64,000 nucleotides of DNA, from NCBI GenBank assembly GCA_021413825.1, contig JAIOPQ010000083.1, forward strand, positions 28,460-92,459. Direction: 5' to 3'. This document shows, piece after piece, positions 1 through 9,831 of the stretch. The DNA comes from Spirochaetia bacterium (GTDB taxonomy: Bacteria; Spirochaetota; Leptospiria; Leptospirales; Leptonemataceae). The notes under the pieces are model-generated. The model did no database searches. It worked only from the letters and a program-made list of their open reading frames with translations, and was not told the origin of the DNA. Position 1 is the first letter of the stretch. Every line of letters starts with the position of its first letter. A program made the translations under genes and the position numbers.

Positions 1-163
1 GAGCAGCTCGGGCAGTCGCATGTGCTGCACCAGCGGCGCCCCTGGCAGCCCATGCAGCGCCGCCAGCAACCCCAGCAGCTGCCCATGCAACTCCACCTGC
101 AGCTCCGGCAGCGGCCCACGCAGCTCCACCTGCAATCCCAGCCGCCGCCCATGCAACTCCACC
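1..163 (-). repeat. 33-bp tandem repeat coding an 11-residue Gly/Ala/Trp unit
   Basis: Read on the minus strand, bases 163 to 32 encode four consecutive 11-residue units: GGVAWAAAGIA, GGAAWAAAGAA, GGVAWAAAGVA and GGAAWAARGAA. A fifth, degenerate unit (GAAHATARAA) runs off the edge. Units alternate V-type and A-type, so the higher-order period is 66 bp. The block begins a few residues after the DPTG motif that closes the RHS core. Confidence 0.85.
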
Positions 164-3100
164 CATCATCGCAGCGAGGATGTTCCAGAAGTGTCCGGTC
201 GGATCCGTGTACTTCACAGGATTGTTTCTGACATAAGCGTAGCGATTGAATCCCTGTGGATCTTCGCCATCACCTGGAACTACAGAATCAGCGCTGACGA
301 AACGTCCGATAGCCGAATTGTAATACCGCGCATTGTAGTAATAGAGTCCGGACTCTTCATCCAGTTCCTGTCCTGTGAATTTGTGCGTCACAGAGTTGAT
401 TCCCGGCGAATGATCATGATCAATTGTGCCAAATGGTTTGTAGATGATGCGTGAAGCCTCTTCTCCCACACCGTTTGTAATCACAGAAGATGAATTGATC
501 TGATTTTTGTGATAGAAATACGTTCCGAGTGGAAGACCATTCAAAGTATCTCCTGTCAGTGCATTCGCAAGTGGAACGTGATAGATTCCACTTCCAAATG
601 GCCAGAATCTGAGTCCGCCACCGCCCGGGCCATTTGAGCCGCAGGAAGTGAGCGAGAAGATCATGGCAATCCCGAGCGTTGCAAGACGCAGGCGCATTCC
701 AAAGACGGGACGTTCTTCCGATGGTTGTCCAATCCATCCGCGCTCTTTCGCAAATGAGAAAAGGAAAGAGAACAGCATTCCACCGATTAACAGAATCATG
801 AACGCGTATCCAATCACCGTCGTTGCCATTGGATGCGACATGGCCGCAGCAAAATACTGTGCTCCTTTGGAAATCAATCCCAGAATCGATTTGCTTGAGA
901 ACAGATTTGCAAGCGCCAGTTGTTTGTTGAACTCACCCATGCTCGTGAGAATCGTTCCCTGCTGCGTGATGGATGCTACCAGATGGCCGTTTCCATGCAG
1001 ATTGATTGTATGGAATTCTATACCGTCACGCTTTCTAACTTCATATCCCTGGCCAATGTAGATTGTGGTAACCTGACCTGAATCCGGTCTATTAAACGTC
1101 TTTTTCACACGCTGGCCCGCATCGTCGTAGACCATGTTGGCCACAACATTTCCGCCTTTCTGAACGCGCGTCATGCGATTCTCTGCATCGTAGTCGTAAC
1201 TCCAGGACACAGTGTCGATTGTCTGAGCTGTGTTATTTCCGGACGCATCATAGGTAGCTGTAAAATCTGTTCCAGAAGTTGCACGCTGTCCTGTATACGT
1301 GAGTGATCGACCTTCCATGCTCGTCATGTTCCCCACGCTGTTGTAGGCGTAGGAAAGAGTGCCCCAGACACCGTTTGCCTGGGTCAAGCGATCCAGATTG
1401 TCGTACGTATAAGTTACGGTTTCATCTGTGTCCTCGGACGTGTTTGGATTAATCTTATTGGAGCGATTATCCGCGATTGCAGTTACATTTGTTCCAAGCG
1501 CGTTTTCGAATGTGTAAGAAAGATTCTGGAGTTGTCCGTTTGGTCCTTCCGTAACCAGAGTGGAGAGTTTACCCAGAGTTCCATATGTGAAATCCGTTTG
1601 TGTGTCGTTTCCGTATTCGACTTTGCCAGGATTTCCCTGCGCGTTGTAGTTACTCCATTGTGCGTATTCCGTTCCGTTCAAATCCAGATTACTTAGATTT
1701 CCGCCATCTGTGTATGAATACTCGACCACCGATCCATCCGGATATGTAATCGCCGTGGGACGCTTCGCGAAATCATACACGGTTGTGTATGAATACGACT
1801 TGCTATCCACAACCATATGCTTGGTTTGAATCTGGCCCATCGAATCGTACGAATATTGTGTTTCACCACCCGCATCCGTCTTAGACGTTAACCGACCAAT
1901 CCCGTTGCTGAATCCGCTTTCGTCATAGTTGTATGTCACGGTTGTGCCGGACCCGCCGGAGAATGACTTTTCAGTAACACGACCCAGAACGTCACGCGTC
2001 AGGGTGACTACCTGCCCGCGGGCATTTGTCTGCGATGTTAACCGGCCAGCAGCATCGTATGCAAACGTTGTGGTGCCAGTGTTTGGTTCTGTGATGCTCG
2101 TTTTGAGACCAAGTCCGTTATACGCAATTGTGGTCACAGATGAGTCCGGGAGTGTAACAGAAGTCACACGACCAAGCGCGTCGTAGGAGTAGCTGGTCGT
2201 ATTGCTCATCGCATCTGTGATAGACGCAATCTTACCAAGAGCATTGTATGTTTTTGTTTCTGATTTTCCATTTACGGTTGTTGTGGTAGAATCTGTTCCA
2301 TAACTGATCGTCGTTGTTATTCCGGCCAGCGTTGTTGAAGTCACCCGACCTGCCGCATCAAACGTGTTGGTGGCCCAGTCCGGACTTCCCGCAGAATAAT
2401 GAGGTTGAGATGTGCTGTACGTGCGCCCTGCGCTGTCCTTTGTCTTGAGAACCTGGATGATCCCACTATCCCCTGTCGTGGTCTCTTTGTAAACATACCC
2501 GAGGCCATCAAAGTACTGTGTCTTTACAGTCGACCGACTTCCGTCCGTGAGAGTCGTAATTTGCTTGTACTGAGCATCTGGATCGCCCAATGATACAGTG
2601 TTCTCTGTGACATGACCACCATTTGCAAAGTTGGTCTGCAGCAAACGACCAAATGTATCGTACGAATAAGAGGAAACATTTCCGTTCGCGTCGGTTTCCG
2701 CAGCAACCGTTCCATCAACGTTATACGACTTACTTACCGCATGACCCAATTCGTTTGTAATGCTCGCTACCTGACTATTGTAGGTTGAATCATAGGTCAT
2801 GGTGGTTGTGTTTCCAAGCGGATCTGTAATCGAAGTAATGTTTCCGCTTGAATCATGTCCAAAGCTCGTGCAGGCGGATCCTGAAACTCCAATCCAGTCG
2901 CACGACTGAGTAACGTTCGCTCCAGAATATGTTAGAGTCTTCTGCTTCAGCGTTGTTCCACCGGATGCCACCGTAACCTGCAATGGCTTATCCAGATCCC
3001 AGTTTACGGTATCTGTCTTGTAGCTCGTCGTAGTCGTAAGCGTGGGTGATCCACCTCCAGATTCGGAAATCTGAGTTTGATTTCCATAGCTATCATATGT

Positions 3101-3490
3101 GATCGATTTTGTTCTTGAGAAGCTCGGTGTTCCTAGATTGTAAGCCGTATTTGTTTCTGACGTTAAGCGCACAAGCGTCGTCCCAGTGTTTGGACCAACC
3201 GAATCATACACAGAATCAACCTTTGAAATGAGAGCACCTCCGGAGGAACGGCTCTCTGAGGTGTATGGCATGCCCTGGTGCGGCTGTGTTTGGTGAAACG
3301 CCGTTATCTGATACGTTCCCGTGTTCGCATTGGTCGCTGTAAATGTCGCAAATCCCAGGTCGGCCGCCACATCAGCTGTTCCAGGCATGAAGCGTCCGTT
3401 GTAGTAGCTATAATTCGATGTAAATATGTTCCCCTGGGGTAGACCGGGCAAGGCGCGTCCATCCGTCGTCGAAACGGAAGTGACCAGAGG
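1..3490 (-). CDS. YD-repeat/RHS part of SpvB-like giant protein (second reading frame, runs off left edge)
   Basis: Translating the minus strand with codons starting at positions equal to 1 mod 3 gives one open frame from about 3490 to base 1, with no stop seen in the parts I translated. It has no start of its own and continues the protein that begins at 4874, shifted by one base. It holds many YD repeats (for example YTYDNLDRLTQ near 1400), then a hydrophobic segment (about 765-850), a second hydrophobic stretch with LTSCGSNG (about 620-690), the RHS-associated core (GLYYYNARYYNSAIGRFVSAD, cut short here) and the DPTGHFWN end of the core near 190. After that comes a Gly/Ala/Trp repeat. In RHS and Tc toxins this position carries the effector domain. 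The C-terminus lies outside the window. Confidence 0.75.
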
Positions 3491-4874
3491 TCTGTGGCTG
3501 CACTGCACCAGGAACTTGAGTGGCCGGCAAGTATGTAACTGTGGTGGTGCTGCCGAGGCCATTGGATGCTGAAGTGAGAAGGTCACCCGGGCCCGTACTA
3601 GCCCAAACGTCCACGGACCCAGTGCTTCTGAATCTGAGGATATCGACTCGGCCATCACCATTGTAATCCGCAAGCTGCTGATGCTCGTCCTGGGCGAAAC
3701 CCGTCTCCCAAGTGGTCTCTTCCGAGAAGCGAAGACCCGTGCTGAGCATAACACAGGCAGCCCCATTGCTCCGAAACCGTAATACATCCGTTTTTCCATC
3801 TCCATTGAAATCTGCCAATCGCTGATTTGCGTCCTGCGCAAACCCAGTTCCCCACGATACCATGGTTGGAAATCCTGATCCACTGCTCACCCAGACATCT
3901 ACTGAACCATCACTTCTGAAGCGTAATATGTCCGTCTTTCCATCTCCGTTGAAATCGCCAAGCTGCTGATTGCCATCCTGCGCAAACCCAGTTCCCCAGG
4001 CCGTGAGCGGGGGCTGTAAATGGGTAGTCCCCTCTTGCCATGAAAACTCTTGCTTAAGTAGCGTGCTGGATCCGTTGCTCCCAAATTCCTGGACAGACGT
4101 TAGACGGCTTCTACCTGTGGCTGTTCCGTTCGCGTAGCTTAGATCATATTGGCGGATAAGAGTTCCACCTCTTTTGACCTTGATCCTTGTTAGAACTCTA
4201 TCCATGCGCTCAAGCGCTCCGTCTGCATAGCTGCTGGAATCGTCGCTCCGTGTGGCGGTAGAAAACTCAACGGTATCATAGGTGGATACGCCTGGACCGT
4301 AGGAACGAATCAAGGCGGGATAATAGTCGCCATTTTGAGTGTCCTTCTCGTAGGAAACCTCATAACCATTTCCGTTCCGATCTTCAACTTTCGAAAGGGC
4401 CCAAACGCGAGCGGCATTTTTCCCGACGGCGTCAATGTAAGAATCAGTTGTATTTCCAAAATACAGAGTCAGACCGGATTTAGTTTTCGCAACCCAGCTG
4501 CAAGGCCCATTGCACGATCCAACTGGTGTGTATTTTGTAAATGATTCAGCTTTGGAGAAATAATCGCCCGTACCTTGCAAAACCAGGATTCCATCGTCGG
4601 AAGCGGCAAACGTGTCAGCGTTGGTAGTATAAGAAATTGCAGACGTATAGTTCACGCGTTTGATAAAAGGAATTCCGCTTAACTGCCATCCAACTCCGAG
4701 CATTCCGTTCCCGGCATGTGAATTGTATTCAAGCGAGATTTCAGGCGTGAGTTTCGCAGGCGGAAGCTTAATTGGGATACTTTGCGAGAAACTCCCATCC
4801 GGGTTAACATTGGCATAGATGCCAGAACTGGCAACGAGCCCGACGAACATCAAACTGAGCAGTGTGCGATTCAT
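3408..4874 (-). CDS. SpvB/TcaC-like N-terminal part with FG-GAP repeats, frameshifted
   Basis: This secreted, 488-residue reading frame is the N-terminal part of a SpvB/TcaC-type (insecticidal-toxin-complex B-like) protein. The ATG at 4874 is preferred over an upstream ATG because GGAAGG sits about 8 bases before it and a signal peptide follows (MNRTLLSLMFVGLVASSGIYA). Then come a SpvB domain (PDGSFSQSIPIKLPP, EISLEYNS, GWQLSGIP) and three FG-GAP/VCBS-like repeats with DFNGDGKTD or DYNGDGRVD, a calcium-binding loop type. After GLGSTTTVTYLP the frame departs from family sequence and stops. The expected continuation (PLVTSVSTTDGRALPG) is in the next frame from about 3490. The cause is a real frameshift, a sequencing error or recoding; I cannot tell which. 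Confidence 0.8.
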   Translation of the reverse strand: MNRTLLSLMFVGLVASSGIYANVNPDGSFSQSIPIKLPPAKLTPEISLEYNSHAGNGMLGVGWQLSGIPFIKRVNYTSAISYTTNADTFAASDDGILVLQGTGDYFSKAESFTKYTPVGSCNGPCSWVAKTKSGLTLYFGNTTDSYIDAVGKNAARVWALSKVEDRNGNGYEVSYEKDTQNGDYYPALIRSYGPGVSTYDTVEFSTATRSDDSSSYADGALERMDRVLTRIKVKRGGTLIRQYDLSYANGTATGRSRLTSVQEFGSNGSSTLLKQEFSWQEGTTHLQPPLTAWGTGFAQDGNQQLGDFNGDGKTDILRFRSDGSVDVWVSSGSGFPTMVSWGTGFAQDANQRLADFNGDGKTDVLRFRSNGAACVMLSTGLRFSEETTWETGFAQDEHQQLADYNGDGRVDILRFRSTGSVDVWASTGPGDLLTSASNGLGSTTTVTYLPATQVPGAVQPQTSGHFRFDDGWTRLARSTPGEHIYIEL

Positions 4875-5043
4875 AAATTCCTTCCCTGGTTGGTCTACGC
4901 CCGAGGCGGTGGGATTTATCAAAAAAACACGATCTCCAAGAAAAATCTGAGCCACAAACCTTTGAGGCGCGCATAGGGACCCGCAATAGCGCCTGACGGG
5001 TATTTGTGTGCGAAAGTCACCGGAATCGGTTACGCCATTTAGT

Positions 5044-6120
5044 CTAATGTCCGGCTATGAAATTGTCCAGGTCATGGCGGTTCATGCCCAGTTCATACAT
5101 TACATGCACGGCCTGGTCTGCAAACCACAGATATCCCAGGAGATGATGGCCCTCGCTGTCTGGATATTCCTCTGTGTGAAAGAACCATTTTCCATCTACA
5201 GGGTAGAACCATCGCTGCGAGCACCTGCGAAAGCGTTCCATTCTAGATGTGCGGAAAGCAGCAATGCGAAGTCGTTCATCGTGCGGAAAATCTGACCGAC
5301 TGATCTGGCGTGCAAGGTCGTGCAACCGAGACTCTATCTTCTCAAACCTGAACGTCTTGTGTTCCAGGCGATATTCAAATAGAGCCAGTGCGATTAGGTG
5401 CGAAGCCAGGATTGGAGTTTGTTTCTGTAGTGCTATCCTGCATTGCTGATTGAAATGCGCCACATCTGCAAGCGTGGCAGGCGGATGAATCGGCTTACCA
5501 GCCCACACAAACATGTCTGTTCGCTCCAGTATATCGCGACAAAAATAATCCCCTGCAATACTCACAGGAATCACTCTAAGTTTCATGTCAGAACTAATCG
5601 CCTCTGGTAATTCAAACTCTTCAATTCTACCCCGCTCATAACTCAGCTCAAGATTTATCAAACGCTCGCCCGAGACCGGTCCGTCGCTCACCCCTGATTC
5701 TCCTGATGCTGATTTGGCTGGCTCTTGCATCAGCGCAGTTGTTATGCGATTGCGCAGAGTGCCTTCCTTGCAAACGCGTACTGCAAGCCCTCGTGCATCG
5801 CGAAACGGCTCTGGCGCGTCCGCAAGTGAGGCGCCAATGGTACTCCAGGGCCCGCGATGCGGTGAGCGATTCAGTAAAAAATGCAGCATTGCAAACTCAT
5901 CAAGTGCTGTCTTGCGAGCCCAGAGATAGACTGTGGAATCAGATTCAGTCAAAGGAAGCCGATTCAGAAATGGGCGTTCCAGTCCCCCCCAACCTCTGGC
6001 TACGCGAAGCAAGCTCCGCATTGACCGGGCAGTACTGCTATCTGGAAATAATGCTGATACAGAATCAGGCAAAATCCGCACGGGCATAAACGAATCGGCA
6101 TGTCCCGAATAAGAAGGCAT
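5044..6120 (-). CDS. hypothetical protein, 358 aa
   Basis: I do not recognise this protein. It is soluble-looking, with no signal peptide or membrane segment, and is rich in Arg, His and aromatic residues in its C-terminal half (for example RCSQRWFYPVDGKWFFH). The ATG at 6120 has only a weak GGG just upstream; a second Met 11 codons in is possible. It stands alone between the giant SpvB-like gene, transcribed in the same direction 170 bases further on, and a divergent lipoprotein gene. The long frame with no competing better frame supports a real gene, but no function can be assigned. Confidence 0.6.
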   Translation of the reverse strand: MPSYSGHADSFMPVRILPDSVSALFPDSSTARSMRSLLRVARGWGGLERPFLNRLPLTESDSTVYLWARKTALDEFAMLHFLLNRSPHRGPWSTIGASLADAPEPFRDARGLAVRVCKEGTLRNRITTALMQEPAKSASGESGVSDGPVSGERLINLELSYERGRIEEFELPEAISSDMKLRVIPVSIAGDYFCRDILERTDMFVWAGKPIHPPATLADVAHFNQQCRIALQKQTPILASHLIALALFEYRLEHKTFRFEKIESRLHDLARQISRSDFPHDERLRIAAFRTSRMERFRRCSQRWFYPVDGKWFFHTEEYPDSEGHHLLGYLWFADQAVHVMYELGMNRHDLDNFIAGH

Positions 6121-6214
6121 CCCTGGCAGACTGAGCTAAACTGAATCAGGTCGCAAGCAGAATCGGAACCGGATTATTGTTTGACTGACGCCTGGATAGA
6201 TTTAGAGCTCAGTT

Positions 6215-6565
6215 ATGAAAGCTATGATTTTTGTACTAATGCTCGTCATTCTCCTGGCATGCGATAGTCGGTCATCGCGCGTAGCAAAACAAGGTTCGAA
6301 TCCACTGGTGGGTCAGATAGTTCATGTGGAAGGTATGGCTGAAAACGCCAGAATCTCTGGTGTGATAAATTCAAATGAGTTCATGGTGTACTGCTTGAAC
6401 ATTCCATCCTGGCCGGCGCGTCTTCACCAGAAAAAGGTAACGGTAACGGGCAAGCTGGAGTATACAGAAGAGTTTATGGCGACCCGGAATGAATCGGGTG
6501 AGCATACTGCTGGAACCGATTCAGGCGTCTACGTTATACGGAATTGTCAGATAGATACGCAGTAG
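6215..6565 (+). CDS. small lipoprotein
   Basis: A 116-residue predicted lipoprotein. The N-terminus is a short hydrophobic signal ending in LLAC, so lipidation at Cys16 is likely. The mature part is mostly beta-like, with the segment NPLVGQIVHVEGMAE and a later KKVTVTGKLEYTEE that suggest a small OB-fold-like domain, though this is only an impression. It ends 15 bases before lipB and is read in the same direction, so the two may be co-transcribed. No specific function is recognised. Confidence 0.65.
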   Translation: MKAMIFVLMLVILLACDSRSSRVAKQGSNPLVGQIVHVEGMAENARISGVINSNEFMVYCLNIPSWPARLHQKKVTVTGKLEYTEEFMATRNESGEHTAGTDSGVYVIRNCQIDTQ

Positions 6566-6580
6566 ACTTCAAAGCTCCAA

Positions 6581-7201
6581 ATGATTCAGACGATTGTTCG
6601 CCTTCATGAACCCATTTCCTATCGCGACTATTTGACGTTACAGGCAACTCTCCGCTCTGAGCGACGCGAGTTACTCCTGATATGCGAGCATCCTCCTACA
6701 ATTACTGCAGGCGTCAAATTCAAGACAAGCAGCTTACGCCTGGATCGACAGTCGCTTGAGACGCGCGGAATTGAGTTCTTTGAGATTGGACGCGGGGGCG
6801 ATGTTACGGCGCATGAGCCCGGTCAGGTAATTTTCTACCCGCACATCGATCTGAAACAACGGGGAATTAGCATCGCTCATTTTTTTGAACAACTACTGGA
6901 GAGCACGTCAGACGCTCTTGAGGCTGTGTTCAACATTCAAGCAAGTACGCGCAAGGACGCACCGGGGCTCTATGTTCCTACAGGGGAAAAAATTGCATCA
7001 ATTGGCGTTCAATTCAAATCATTCTTCACATCCCACGGAATCGCAATCAACGTGACAAACGATCTGACGACGTTCCAGGGAATCGATCCCTGCGGAGACC
7101 CTGACTTGAAACTCACAAGCGTGAGTCTTTTACGCGGAAAACCGGTTTCAAAAGGTAGATTTGTGGATTACCTTCTGAACCGATTTATGAAAACACTTTG
7201 A
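6581..7201 (+). CDS. lipB: octanoyltransferase LipB
   Basis: LipB moves the octanoyl group from octanoyl-ACP to lipoyl domains of pyruvate and 2-oxoglutarate dehydrogenases and GcvH, the first step of lipoate synthesis in the cytoplasm. At 206 aa it has normal family length. Visible signatures are CEHPPTITAG (35-44), the RGGDVTAHEPGQ block (71-82), the KIASIG block with the conserved Lys (about K137), SHGIAINV (151-158) and PCG with the acyl-thioester Cys (about C171). The usual TxHGPGQ reads TAHEPGQ here, a G-to-E change. lipA is not in the window. The start lacks a clear Shine-Dalgarno sequence. Confidence 0.93.
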   Translation: MIQTIVRLHEPISYRDYLTLQATLRSERRELLLICEHPPTITAGVKFKTSSLRLDRQSLETRGIEFFEIGRGGDVTAHEPGQVIFYPHIDLKQRGISIAHFFEQLLESTSDALEAVFNIQASTRKDAPGLYVPTGEKIASIGVQFKSFFTSHGIAINVTNDLTTFQGIDPCGDPDLKLTSVSLLRGKPVSKGRFVDYLLNRFMKTL

Positions 7202-7238
7202 CACCAGGCCCCCGTCGACGTCTCTTGCCTTTCTGGGC

Positions 7239-7314
<76 letters not shown>

Positions 7315-7317
7315 TTG

Positions 7318-7560
7318 TTATTTTTTTCTGTTTTCCCCTTCTACCCACAATCCCATGAACTCGTTCTCGAGAACACCTTCGCAACGCTCCGGAGCGAAGA
7401 GTTGTTTCACGGGTGGCTTGGGATAAATTGAAATCTGATCTACATCGGGAATCCACGTCAGCATTCGTGTGATCGTGTTCTCACCTTCGATTTCATACAT
7501 GGTAAAGCTCATTCCTTTATTAGGAATGAACTGTTCGGTCTTCAGATATTTATACGGCAT
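7318..7560 (-). CDS. conserved small protein, 80 aa
   Basis: The frame is open from 7668, but the ATG at 7560 has a perfect GAGGAG ribosome site 8 bases upstream, so the protein is taken to start [10 protein letters not shown]. It is a small soluble protein with an aromatic-rich beta-like N-terminus ([19 protein letters not shown]) and no signal or membrane segment. The gene is convergent with tRNA-Phe, whose end lies 3 bases from this stop. I do not recognise the family and assign no function. Confidence 0.65.
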   Translation of the reverse strand: MPYKYLKTEQFIPNKGMSFTMYEIEGENTITRMLTWIPDVDQISIYPKPPVKQLFAPERCEGVLENEFMGLWVEGENRKK

Positions 7561-7678
7561 TATACCTACTCCTCGCAAACACCCGTTTTGCGGGGAATCA
7601 AATATTTTTCTTGCCCGCTTAAACCCGTACGCTTTACTCAAGAAAACCTCTAGCAGGTCGATCTTCAAGGGGGAGACG

Positions 7679-8164
7679 GTGGAGAAAGGCTACATTCTGT
7701 GCGTAGACGATGAGATCAGCGTCCTTGAGACGTTACGTGAACAACTTAGAGAGCATTTTGGTCAAACCCATGAGATCGAAGTTGCAACCAGCGCAGAAGA
7801 AGGGCTCTCCCTTATTACCCAGATTCGCGAAACGGGCGGTTATGTTGAAGTTATCATCACCGATCAGGTGATGCCCGGAATCAAAGGAGATCAGTTTCTT
7901 GAGGAAGTTCACAGAAACCTGCCAGATACAATCAAGATCTTACTTACAGGCCATGCAGGTCTTGCCAGTGCAATCCATGCTGTTAACAAGGGCGGACTCA
8001 ACCGCTACATTGAGAAACCATGGAATATGCAGAACCTCAAGGACGATATTTCCGGACTTATTCAGAAGTTTCGCGAGAATGTTGAAAATCAGCGCATGCT
8101 CGCACTCCTTGAACAACGCATTGCACAGCTTGAGAATGAAAATCAGGAACTTCGCACAGCATAG
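7679..8164 (+). CDS. response regulator, receiver domain with C-terminal coiled coil
   Basis: A 161-residue stand-alone receiver. The GTG at 7679 follows a GGGGGAG site and puts the first beta strand (YILCVDDE) at residue 5; the longer upstream frame has no receiver homology. Acidic pocket D10-D11, phospho-acceptor D62 in [10 protein letters not shown]90 in LLTGHA and K113 in IEKPW are all present. The last 35 residues ([26 protein letters not shown]) form a coiled coil instead of an output domain, so it probably acts by protein contact or oligomerisation. The next gene starts inside its last codons, implying translational coupling. The cognate kinase is not adjacent. Confidence 0.85.
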   Translation: MEKGYILCVDDEISVLETLREQLREHFGQTHEIEVATSAEEGLSLITQIRETGGYVEVIITDQVMPGIKGDQFLEEVHRNLPDTIKILLTGHAGLASAIHAVNKGGLNRYIEKPWNMQNLKDDISGLIQKFRENVENQRMLALLEQRIAQLENENQELRTA

Positions 8165-9332
8165 CATCAACGTACTTTTCACAATCGCCTTCACCGCAGG
8201 CGCCTTTGCGACGCCAATTAATGCGGAGCAAACTAGAAAGCCTGTAAATCCAACCGACAAGAAAACGGATAAAACCACGCCGGATAAGAAACAGTCAGAA
8301 GAAAAGACCCCGGCAAAGAAACCTGAAAAAAAGCCAGAAACCCCGGCGCCCGTCAAAGACCCTGAGAAACGCAAAGCACAGCTCGAATCGCTAAAGCAGC
8401 GAATCATGTTTTCTAGTTCAAGCGATCGCAGGAATGAAATCAGGCGAGTACGTTCGCTCGATGAGTCGGAACAAAAAGAATTCATTCCAATGCTTGTAAA
8501 AATGGCCACCGAAGATCTCGATCCAGCGGTGCGTGAAAGTAGCATGCGCATTCTCTCTGAGATGAAAGCAAAAGAAGCAGAGCCTGCTTTCCTCGCCGGT
8601 CTCAAAGACAAGCAAGACGATGTTCAATTGGCGGCCATCAGCGGAATCCGCGAACTTGAACTAAAATCCGGCGGTGAACCGCTCGCAGCCATGATGAAAA
8701 CTCTGGACGCAAAGAAAGATGTTGGTAAATTCACGGCTATCATACGCACCCTCGGAGCTATGGAATACAAGGCAGATCTTCCCTTTCTAATTGCAAAAGC
8801 GGAAGATAGCGAAACCCATGAAGAGATCCGGCGCGCGGCAGTTCTATATCTGGGCGATGTAAAAGCAACCGAGGGACGCGAATACCTGACCAAGCTTGCA
8901 AAGAACGACGAGAAGGACGCTGATCTGCGCGCGTACGCTGTAAACTCCCTTGGAAGAATGAAAGAGCCTACAGCAATTCCTCTCATCAAAGAAATCCTTG
9001 AAAACATTCGTAACCAAAAGAATCCAAAAGAGCGCATTCGCATGAGCCGCCTGCGCTATCAGGGAATGATTGCTCTTATGCGCCTTGGAGATCGCTCCAT
9101 GATTCCAGAGATTATGTCTGCGGCCAAAGACGATGATCCATCCGTTCGCCTTCGCGCCGTGCGTCAGCTGGGAGAAATGAAAGTTGCAGAAGCCAAGGAT
9201 TTACTTGCTTACAAGGCAAAGTATGATGACAACGCAAGAGTAAAGAAAGCGGCACAACAGGCCATTGATAACTGGGACAAACAGCCGTCAAAACCGGGAT
9301 CTGATCTTGATCCAGCCGAAACTGAAAAATGA
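8136..9332 (+). CDS. secreted HEAT-repeat protein
   Basis: A 398-residue protein with a signal peptide ([20 protein letters not shown] onwards, ending about ATPINA), then a Lys/Pro/Thr-rich linker of roughly 60 residues, then HEAT-like helical repeats of about 30-37 residues ([36 protein letters not shown]). Such proteins are binding scaffolds, here in the periplasm or at the outer membrane. The ATG at 8136 overlaps the response-regulator gene by 29 bases and the stop overlaps the next start in ATGA, so all three look like one operon. Start choice rests on the signal peptide, since no strong ribosome site is visible. Confidence 0.8.
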   Translation: MKIRNFAQHSINVLFTIAFTAGAFATPINAEQTRKPVNPTDKKTDKTTPDKKQSEEKTPAKKPEKKPETPAPVKDPEKRKAQLESLKQRIMFSSSSDRRNEIRRVRSLDESEQKEFIPMLVKMATEDLDPAVRESSMRILSEMKAKEAEPAFLAGLKDKQDDVQLAAISGIRELELKSGGEPLAAMMKTLDAKKDVGKFTAIIRTLGAMEYKADLPFLIAKAEDSETHEEIRRAAVLYLGDVKATEGREYLTKLAKNDEKDADLRAYAVNSLGRMKEPTAIPLIKEILENIRNQKNPKERIRMSRLRYQGMIALMRLGDRSMIPEIMSAAKDDDPSVRLRAVRQLGEMKVAEAKDLLAYKAKYDDNARVKKAAQQAIDNWDKQPSKPGSDLDPAETEK

Positions 9333-9814
9333 GCCGCGCCATTTCCGTTAGCCTGATGTCTCTTCTTGCGATGTTTGCGACGTTCGCATTTTCACTCCCG
9401 CGTCTACTAGCCCAGGAAAAAGAAGGGCCTTATGAAGGAGACATTCACGAATCTGATTTGCGTCGTAAAGAACTGATTGAACGAATCAAAAAGAATGAAA
9501 TTCCCGCATCAATCCGTCTGCGCTACAGCAGAAAAGAAGGCGACTTCCTGGAATTCTATGACCTGGAAGGCAAGGCCATATACTACAAGTACAGGGAAGA
9601 TCGGTTTGATCGCGATTCTGATGCCAGGGTTCTGTTTTTAATTTCAGGCAGCGCGTATGAGGTTACAGGAAAATTCCTTGGATTCTATCATCTCTCCAGG
9701 CTCTATTCGCCTGAAAGCCCCGAGTTTGCAGAAAGACTGGCCGACCCTGATTCAATCCCGGTTTTTTTGTTTAACGCAGCGCGACCTTTGCGCACGGATC
9801 AGATCCTGCTTTAG
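9329..9814 (+). CDS. secreted hypothetical protein, 161 aa
   Basis: It has a signal peptide (SLMSLLAMFATFAFSLPRLLA) followed by a short charged domain (HESDLRRKELIERIKKNEIP) and a beta-rich C-terminal part with KGKFLGFYHL-like strands; I do not recognise the family. The start overlaps the HEAT-repeat gene by 4 bases (ATGA), so it is very likely translated with it and may work with that scaffold in the periplasm. It is convergent with the kinase gene ending at 9832. Confidence 0.7.
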   Translation: MSRAISVSLMSLLAMFATFAFSLPRLLAQEKEGPYEGDIHESDLRRKELIERIKKNEIPASIRLRYSRKEGDFLEFYDLEGKAIYYKYREDRFDRDSDARVLFLISGSAYEVTGKFLGFYHLSRLYSPESPEFAERLADPDSIPVFLFNAARPLRTDQILL

Positions 9815-9831
9815 CCTGCTTCTTTAGCCTA

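Noticed and set aside
1..163. Possible CRISPR-like regular repeat (33-bp units)
   Set aside because: Units are contiguous without spacers and code in frame for protein repeats.
20..454. Plus-strand frames of 144 and 69 codons rich in Ser, Pro and Gln
   Set aside because: They are antisense to the RHS core and the Gly/Ala/Trp repeat; composition mirrors the repeat and there is no ribosome site.
7940..8611. Minus-strand frame of 223 codons
   Set aside because: Antisense to the HEAT-repeat gene, whose Lys/Glu codons give Phe/Ser/Leu-rich shadow frames; no start signals.
9795..9830. Repeated CTGCTTTAGCC-like words at the end of the 161-residue gene
   Set aside because: Two imperfect copies only, with no inverted partner or structure.
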